In this document: positions 56,453 through 64,000 of the stretch, one piece after another
Numbering within the stretch: position 1 is the stretch's first letter
How the letters are laid out: every line of letters begins with the position of its first letter
From: Eucommia ulmoides
Lineage: Eukaryota > Streptophyta > Magnoliopsida > Garryales > Eucommiaceae
Length of the DNA: 64,000 bases
Assembly (NCBI GenBank): GCA_016647705.1
Contig: CM028335.1
Location: 36,958,712-37,022,711, forward strand
Reading direction: 5' to 3'
Notes under the pieces: generated by a model
Databases searched by the model: none
Seen by the model: the letters and a program-made list of their open reading frames with translations, nothing else
What the model was told of the DNA's origin: nothing
Position numbers and translations under genes: made by a program

Positions 56453-59400
56453 TGTTTGCCCACATATCTACCCAAGAAGGGGGGTTAATTAGGTTGTGAT
56501 AAAAATTTAAACAATTAAATCAAAGAAGTTATCAATTTCCTTTATTGATTATTAGTATCTTGTTATGCAATGGAAATATGTTTAACTAAGTGCACACCCA
56601 AACAACAGAAAATAAAATAAAGCAGCATACAATGATTTATCCTAGTTCGGTAAGCTACTCTTACCTACGTGTAGTCCACCGAGCTCCACAAGGCTTTCAT
56701 AATCGACCAATTCCTCGTTTCCTTTACCAGGTAAGAACCAAAGCCTTACAAATCTTTTCACAGGTTCAGGATTAACCTAATTCTTTTTGCATGCTCAGAA
56801 TCGAACTTTTACACTCTCATCCTATTACACTCATATTTTTTAATAAGCTTAGGAAGAACCTTATCTTTTTCAGGTTAAAGACTAACCTAATTCTATTATA
56901 GGAAGAATCAAAACCTAATTTTTTAAAAAGCTCAAGATTAATCTAGTCTTTTTCAAAGGCTAAAGAACAAACCTCAATCTTTTTCCCAGGTTAAATATTA
57001 ACCCTAACTACCCTGATTAGATATCGTCCCAAATATGTCTAATCCACTCAAACTCGCAAATACAAAAAATTCACAAGTTTCTCCTACAAGAGCTTCTATC
57101 ATCTCAAAATAATTATGCTAAATTAAAGTCCTGAAAACTATGTGATAGAATCTACGTGAGGAATAAATCTAGTTTAATTAATTTCACACACAAATAACAT
57201 ATAATCAAATTTGACAAATAAAAAATGTTTTAAAAGATTTTCAAGATATTAGATTTGAAATGATTTTGTTTTTTAAAACAATTAATCCAAGTAATCAAAT
57301 AGATAATCTAAGAAAGCACTTTAATTAACTTGGAAAGATCTCAGTAGGATTTCTGGAAAACAATTACGATAGCTAAGTGTAGAATAAACATCAGTGATGA
57401 AAACTTTTTTTGTGCCTCGATCAAAAACTATTTCAATATAATTCTCTTATAAATTTCTCAATGTAAATCACTATCTTTTAACAATAAAGGTTGGTTGTTC
57501 TTGATTACATAATTCGAAAAACGCAGGTCTCGATATATAAACTGCTAACTATACCTATAACGGGTTTTTTTCAAATCACAAGACCTAGAATGTCTCTTTA
57601 AGACCCCATAGATAATATACTATCAAAATAGGTGTATTCTATTTAAAAATATTGTTAGAAAAGCTCAATTTGGTCCCCAAAACATTTTAGATTCAAAACA
57701 TTTAAAGATAAGTAATTTTACCAATTCAATTCAAAGAATAATATAATATATGAACCAAATAGATAGGATATTAGTATACATGATATGTAATAGTAAAATA
57801 CCCAAATCCCTTAAAAATCTCTCTTTAAAATTGTTGGCCTAAAGATCTACCCAAGAGAGGGATGAATCGGGTAGTTATAAAAATTTAAACAATAAATTCA
57901 AATCTAAGATATCAATTTCCCTTATTGATTATTATATTGTTAAGAAACAAAAATATGTTTATCTATGTGCACACCCAAACAAACAGAAAAGTAACATTGT
58001 AGCACACAAAAATTTATCCTGATTCGGCAAACTACTCCTATCTACGTCCAGTCCCTCGAGCTCCACAGGGATTTCATAATCCAATAAATTTTTTATTCCT
58101 TTCCCAAGTAGGAGCCAAACCCTTACAATCCTGATTCTTTTCACAGGCTTAGAATCAACATTTACAACCTTGATTCTTTTCATAGGCTCAGAATCAACCT
58201 ATAGAACATTGATTCTTTTCACAGACTCAAAATCAACCCATCACTCTCTCAAACTATTACACTTATCATTTTCACAAGCTTAAAAAGAACATTCTCATAC
58301 TCTAATTCTATTACAGGAAGAATCAAAACCTAATCTTTTAAAAGGCAAAAGATTAACCTAATCTTTTTCGCAGACAAACAATCAAGCCCTAATCCTTTTC
58401 TCAGACTAAGGATTAAACCCTAATACTTTTCTCAGGCTAAAGATTAAAATCTAACTACCTTGATTAGACATCGTCCCAAAATGTGTCTAATCTACTCAAA
58501 CGCATACAAAAAATTTACAAGTTTCTTCCCACAAAAAACTTCTACCACCTCAATACATATATGCTTAATTAATGTCCCAAAATACTACATGATAGATTCT
58601 AATGTAAGGCACAAATATGATTTAAACAGTTTAATGTACAACTAGCAAATAATCAAATTTCTCAAATAAAAATAGTTTTAAAAGATTTTTATGATATTTG
58701 ATTTATAAACGATTTTTCTCAAAATACTCAATCCAAGTAATTAAACAAATAATCTAAGAAAACAAATTGATTAGACTGGAAAGATCTCACCGGAACTTAT
58801 TGAAGACGATAATGATAACTTAGTGACGAACACAAACCAGTGACTAAAACTTTTAGCTCCTCGATCAAGAACTTTTTCGATATAAATTCTCATAAAATGT
58901 TCAGCATAGAATTCTCTCTTATAATAGCTAAAAGCTTAATGTTCTTGATTACTTATTACGAATCCCGAGGGTCTCTATTAATAGACCTAGATTTATACCT
59001 ATAACTGCTAGTATTCAAAAGATATGTCATTAACTAACACTCTAAGACTTCATATATCATATACCTTCAATTTAAGTATGTTTCATTAAAAATTACTATT
59101 AGAAAAAAGCTCAACTTGGTCCCCAAAACTTTTTTTAATTTAAAATCCTTAAGAATGGGAAGTAGTTTTATCAATTTAATTAAGAGAATAATTAAATATG
59201 TGGACCAAATAAATAGAAAACACATAGTATATATATATATATATTTCTTAAAAGCCTTACTTAAAATTGTCTAAAATGAGGAGAATTGACCCAACAACTT
59301 AGTTAGTCAAATTATTTGACTGCGATCGTCGGTTGATCGAGATCCCTATCAGTCGACCACTCTCTCCAACGATTAGTTTAATGACCATTGTCCTAACTCT

Positions 59401-60827
59401 AGTCAGTTGACTAACCACATGGCTAGTTACCGATCGAACCAGTAGATTCCCTATTTTCTCCTTATTTCGGCTACTAGATTCGTTAGTGGACCAACCGTAC
59501 CCGTCAGTTGACCGATCCAACTAGTAGGTTACCCATTTTTCTTCCTTAAGCTACCATTTTGGTTAGTCGATCGACCCTTTTGTCGGTTGATCAAATTAAC
59601 CTTAAACCACACCATTTTAAAAGTTAAACCCACTTTTTCAATTAGACCCTTGACCAAAAAATATTTTTATACCTTAACACATTATAAAAATCATTTATAA
59701 TCTTGAATTTATCACTTCTGATTAACACACACGTAAGTTTTATTCATTTTAAAATTTCATGCCTGATCCTAATTTTGGTTGTATTAATAACATAAAGGTA
59801 ATGTGTTGTTTTCATCTAATTATCTTCAATGTCTTCAATACTCTTCAAATCTTCATTGCCTTCATCTTGCACCCGTTATGAATTCTTCAATGATTATTCT
59901 TTTCGATCAAATATTTTTCTCATTTCAACATATGGAACTGAAATCTGAAATCATTCAATAAAAATATTAGTTCCATAAAACATCAACATTTAATTGTTTA
60001 TCAAAACATTATGGTTAACAAAAACGTTCAAAATAATGAGATTTGAATAAAATAAAATAAAAACTGAAACAATCAAGCTTTATCTGTCTGCCTCCATCAT
60101 TTGACCAGTCTCAGTTCGGTTGACTGGCCTTATAGCGGTCAGTTTCCTGATCATTGCACTAACTCCCATCTATTGACCGAATTACCAAACGGGTTTTTTC
60201 TTATTTTTTTGTTTTAGTTATTGGATTTATTAGTCGACTGACCTATCTCGTCGGTTGACTGAATTGATTAGTAGGTTCACCGTTTTAACTCCATCAAACT
60301 AATGTTTTCACTAGTCGACCGACCCATTTCGCTGGTTAACCGAATTGACCAAAAAACTCATTATTTTCTGTGTCAAAAACCATTTTTTTCACTTGAACTC
60401 TTTATCAAAAATATTGTTATGATTTAAAACTTTATAAAAACCATTTAAAATCTTAAACTTATCACTTCTTACCATGACACATATAAGTTTGTTTATTTTA
60501 AAGTGTCATGTGTGATCCTAATTTGGGTTGCATTAAGAGTATAAAAGTAATGAGTTGTTTTTACCTAAATGTATTTAACGTCTTCAATGCTCTAAAAATC
60601 TTCATTATCTTTAGATTTCACCCATCTTAAATTTATTTATAAATTCCTTTTAAATCTTCAATCGCTCCATAACTTCTCCAATTTGTAAATTTTCAACGAT
60701 TAATCTTTTTGATTCATTCTTTTTCTCATTTCAACATACATAATTTTTAATTTAAAATCATTCAATAAAACCATTAGTTTCATAAAATATCAACGTTTAC
60801 TTGTCCATCAACACATTAGGTTCAACA
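56453..60827 (-). mobile_element. Solo LTR (copy D) of the SIRE-like family, split by copy E
   Basis: The minus-strand LTR has parts 56453-57831 and 60021-60827, together about 2186 bp. Its + strand left edge TGTTTGCCC corresponds to the LTR end (TGTTGGCCC) and the right edge GGTTCAACA to the start. Flanks gttca (56448-56452) and ggtca (60828-60832) agree at 4 of 5. Landmarks shared with 17540-19598 in reverse include AAGTGCACACCCAAACAAC, 'cggtaagctactctta', 'ccgagctccaca' and the GTCGAC motif array (60110-60350). Confidence 0.8.
57832..60020 (-). mobile_element. Solo LTR (copy E) nested in copy D
   Basis: It starts TGTTGGCCT and ends GGTTAACA on the + strand, 2189 bp. The five bases before and after, aaaat (57827-57831) and aaaac (60021-60025), agree at 4 of 5. 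Copy D reads continuously across the gap when compared with E itself (D ...TTAAAAT + GTTCAAAATAATGAG against E TTAAAATTGTCTAAAATGAGGAG). Same orientation as D. GTCGAC-type motifs at 59325-59580, (TA)n at 59228-59243. Confidence 0.8.
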
Positions 60828-61514
60828 GGTCAAAACCCTGGACCCCTTCTTTTCTTATTTGTACTTTGGCCCCCCAAACTTCTTAACTTCAACATTACTG
60901 CCTATTTGTTTTTTCAAGGAATCTTCTAACCACAATTACCTATTTGTGTGTGACCTATTTGGTTCATACCCAAACCAAGATAGTGAAATTAATTAGTTTA
61001 CTAATTAATTTAAAATTTGAACAATTCTAATTTTTTTATTCTATAAAAAAATAACTTTCCCTTAAGGCTTTTCTCCGACTGTGAGTGATGTCGCCTCCCG
61101 TATCATAGCCACGTCTAGTTTCTAAGAATTTAATCTGAAAACCTCCTCATCTATGATATGTGTATTCCATTATCTCTCTATCTGTGTACCCAAAAGGACT
61201 AACAACGTGTAGTTAATTCAAAAACCTAGTCCAATCATATGAATTCGATTGATAATATAATTCCTTGTGATTGTTGATTAGAATCTCATCTCAATCATCA
61301 TATTTTTCTAGTTGGGTGAATTATATTAAATTGAATCACATAAGTCACGCCTCTTTTTGTTAATAGTAATAGATTCTTTCTTGTATACTCGTGTATTATC
61401 ATGTATGACCGATTATACCCTATGAATACCTTTGAAGTCTCGTGCTTATGGAACAACACTTAATATTATCAAAGTATATCAACCCATTCATGTAATATAC
61501 ATTATCTCATAAGA
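60828..61514. other. Interval without a supported gene
   Basis: AT-rich, unrecognised. Its right end may still be decayed Tat pol. Confidence 0.35.
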
Positions 61515-61586
61515 GCACAAAACAAATTCTTGATCGTTGCGATCGACTACTTCACCAAGGGGTCGAAGTTGAAGTCACAAAGATCA
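61515..61586 (+). pseudogene. Tat-lineage integrase, short 5' fragment
   Basis: It reads RAQNKFLIVAIDYFTK, then after a one-base loss VEVEVTKI. This is the integrase core start ((G)QxKFLIVAIDYFTKWVEvE...KIT). It ends at the J3 LTR, and its last five bases, gatca, equal the reverse complement of tgatc at 48899-48903. Those bases border the other integrase fragment, so the two fragments appear to be the two sides of one insertion. Confidence 0.8.
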
Positions 61587-62289
61587 TGATAAGAATCAAC
61601 GAGCACCATCAAAGGATCAGCTACATGTGCCAGTTAGGCCTATTACTAGGGAAAGATCCAAAAGATTCAAAGAAACACTTAATGAATTAATTCAAAATAT
61701 TTAGACTGAGTCTAAAATGGTAAAGCTCAAATTAGGCACATATGAGGATTAGGACCTAGTCCACCTTATCAAGGTAAGAGAATGGGCTTAAAACGTGAAC
61801 TTGAATGGTCCAAGGATGAGACCCATGAATTTTGGCTTAATTATTTTATTAATTAGTTTTTAAATTTTATTTTAGGTCATTTATTGGCTGATTTGTAAGG
61901 CATTTATGTCAAATAGTCTTTTCCTTTTTAAACTAGGAGTAGTTAGGAATCTTTTTTATTTATTTGACTTTGTCTTCCACATTGCTAGGGATTCAATTAG
62001 ATATGTGGCAACCTATTTTGATAGAGTTATCTAGGTCCCTCTTGACTGCCTATTTAAGAGGCATTGTAGCCTTGAGAAAGAACAACTTTGATATTGATTA
62101 ATATAATTGAGGAGATTTTTCTCTTTAAGTTCTTCAGAGAACTTTTCTAAACTCATCAAGATTTCTTATAGAGTTCAACCTCAATATCTTTGGTTTGTGA
62201 TTCTTTATAATCATTGGGTCAAGATCGTTTCTTATACCTTTGGTTCGCATTTTGTTCATAAATGTTGCACCAAGGTAATCTATCCAAAC
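61587..62289 (+). mobile_element. 5' LTR (truncated) of a family-J Ty3 element (copy J3)
   Basis: It starts TGATAAGAATCAACG and runs to '...aaggtaatctatccaaac', where family members continue for about 95-115 bp more. It is very similar to 48904-49695 (reverse), clearly closer than to 998-1893. It still shows RPITRERSKRFKETLNEL, the LTR-encoded polyprotein tail. Confidence 0.85.
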
Positions 62290-62731
62290 TGTAATACCGC
62301 AAAATTTTATATTATTGAAAATATCATTTTATATAAGTTTAATATTTCTGGGGACTGTTTTGTAAATTGGTGATATAATTATATACTTAATAATTTTTGG
62401 AGTTAAATGTTAAATTTATATTTTTGAGAATATTATTTTATTTAAGTTTAATATTTTTTGGGTTTCTTTTGTGTATTATGAAAATTTTAAGTAAATATTT
62501 GATAATTTTGGGGAGATAAGTGTAATTGTTAGTTTTAATATAAATTACTTCATAATAATATGGTGTTAAGTGTAATTTTTAATTTCTTACCTATTAAGTC
62601 ACATACTTGTGGTCAAGGATTAAAGAAAAAAAAAGAGGAAAAAAAATGACCACATATTAGGCACATATATATAGATCTAACGTGTTTGCTTAGGGGGAAG
62701 GGAAAGGAAGTTATTAATTGAGAGAATGTAT

Positions 62732-62779
<48 letters not shown>

Positions 62780-63274
62780 AATAGTATTATTATTATTATT
62801 AATTATATACACATATATCGAAACATTAATAGGAAGAAAGGAAATATGCCAACATAAATATGCAAATTCTCTTCAAGGAAATATGCCAACAGTAATGGGT
62901 TATTCATGATTAGAATATTAATTTATGCAGGATAAGGGTTATAGTATTAATTTTGAATGTTTTGAGCGAAAGAAATATTTCGGTTCGGATTTCGGTTTTG
63001 GATTTCAAGTAGAATTTTTAACTCTTTTAATATATTTATTTAATTTCTCTATTGTGAGATTTATATTATTATTGTGTTGAATTATAGTTGATAATTCCCA
63101 TGAAATAATTATGATTATGTGAAAATCATGCCTATGTCTTTTATTTGTCACATTAATTAAATGCACGTATTAGAGGGGTTGAAATTCTATTGAGTGTTGG
63201 CTCACAACTCTACAATTTTAATTCTCCAAAGAGGAGAAACCTGTGTGGCAGCCCTGAAAAATTGGGTCGTTACA
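62290..63274 (+). mobile_element. LTR-like unit (TGTAATACC ... GTCGTTACA)
   Basis: 985 bp with ends TGTAATACCGC and GGGTCGTTACA. Such TGTAAYACC...GTTACA ends are typical of chromovirus LTRs. It directly abuts the truncation point of J3. The flanks (caaac and tcatt) do not match, so a clean insertion is not shown; it may mark a rearrangement breakpoint. It contains a (TA)n at 62734-62776. Confidence 0.5.
62734..62776 (+). repeat. (TA)n microsatellite, about 43 bp
   Basis: Uninterrupted AT dinucleotide run. Confidence 0.9.
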
Positions 63275-64000
63275 TCATTAACCACCACTTATTTCTCCGT
63301 CACTTTTTTTCTCCCTTCTCTGAGTCATTTCAGGAAGGCCCATTCCATTTACCTTCGATTCAAGGGAAAAAAAAGTAAATTAGAGCCGTCGAAGAAACGT
63401 CAAGTAATATGCAGGGCCTAGGTAATCTCGATAACAATCTCAGAAAATATCAATTATCAAAACTAGATGGAATTGAAACTAGACAACCTTTTTAACAAGC
63501 GACTACGGATATTTGGTTTAAATTACTATCGAACTTATCTTTATCAGAATTTAGATTAATCCGATGCAAAAAATCACGACAATCATAAAGATGATTAAAT
63601 GTTTGAATATGATTACCTGAGTATAGTTTAGTTAAAATAATCTTGCATGAAAGTGAAAAGGAAAATATACATGGCACGTATAGGTATAATGCCTAAAATA
63701 TTAGAAATGAACTTAGGAAAGTACAAGAAAGGAAGACAAGAAGCCTTGTCAAAAAATCCATTCAGTTAAAAAAACTCCCCCAAAACTCTTTCAAAAGTCA
63801 ATCAAAGCCCGAGCCAAATCAACAATAATCCCTATTCTGGGTCAGATATTCCCATTCTGGGAAATCCCAATCTCACCTAACAAAAGACACAAAATACCCC
63901 TCCACTCTTCCTGTCCAAACCTTTCCATCTTGCAACTTAAACCTAGAGACTATTCGAAGAAAAATCCCATTCAGAATTCCAGTTGCAACACAAAAATGAG
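63275..64000. other. Right end without a supported gene
   Basis: No recognised coding sequence in either strand. The last 250 bp are less AT-rich with short CT/AC-rich stretches, possibly the start of a gene flank beyond the window. Confidence 0.3.

Noticed and set aside
57832..60827. A single 3-kb LTR with an internal 770-bp tandem duplication
   Set aside because: The lengths (2189 and about 2186 bp), edge words and near-matching TSDs fit two nested solo LTRs much better.

Overview
This window is nuclear DNA of a flowering plant, probably a dicot with a large, repeat-rich genome. It is AT-rich, has intron-containing eukaryotic coding sequence, and is dominated by nested Ty1/copia and Ty3/gypsy LTR retrotransposons. 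I can support one host gene: a minus-strand GPI-anchored glucan endo-1,3-beta-glucosidase (GH17 + X8/CBM43). Exon 1 is 15641-15999 and exon 2 is 5125-6247, predicting 493 residues. Its single recognised coding intron is 9393 bp and is swollen by transposon debris. No RNA gene or CRISPR array was found.

Left part (1-17.5 kb). A minus-strand Ty3/gypsy element enters from the left edge (gag start at 422, PBS, 5' LTR 998-1893). It is inserted in an LTR of another family, whose 3' part is 1894-2851. Next come the glucanase 3' side and its intron. The intron holds a copia RNase H tail, a degenerate copia element (gag to RT, 12777-15088) joined to a LINE RT scrap, and a solo-type LTR (about 10982-12445) with an array of CCTAGGCG palindromes.

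Middle (17.5-37 kb). An almost intact but pol-less LTR element (17540-25693) has exact 5-bp target duplications (gtgat). It carries a SIRE-like gag pseudogene and a second ORF resembling the 'putative plant transposon protein' domain. After about 0.8 kb of unexplained sequence, a second CCTAGGCG-type LTR (26478-27523 + 36693-37046) is split by a gag-less Ty3/gypsy element (27524-36692, exact TSD ttgac).

Right part (37-64 kb). An antisense-type accessory ORF of a Tat-lineage element (37190-37892, continued after 44204) is interrupted by a short non-autonomous Tat/Athila-like element (37898-44204, exact TSD ctcgt). One LTR of that element is itself hit by an antisense solo LTR of the same family (38218-39845). 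Downstream are about 142-bp tandem repeats, a Tat integrase fragment, and a Ty3 element fragment inserted in it. The matching halves of that nested insertion lie at 48.2-50.0 kb (minus) and 61.5-62.3 kb (plus), which implies a roughly 12-kb inversion. Inside the inverted stretch are inverted LTR-like ends of a third large family (51234 and 56377) and a solo LTR nested in a solo LTR of its own family (57832-60020 within 56453-60827).

The most notable objects are the pol-less two-gene retroelement at 17.5-25.7 kb, the reconstructable inversion, repeated self-insertion of families into their own LTRs, and the palindrome-rich LTR promoters. All boundaries, frames and TSDs were read by eye; family names are from memory of protein motifs, with no database search.
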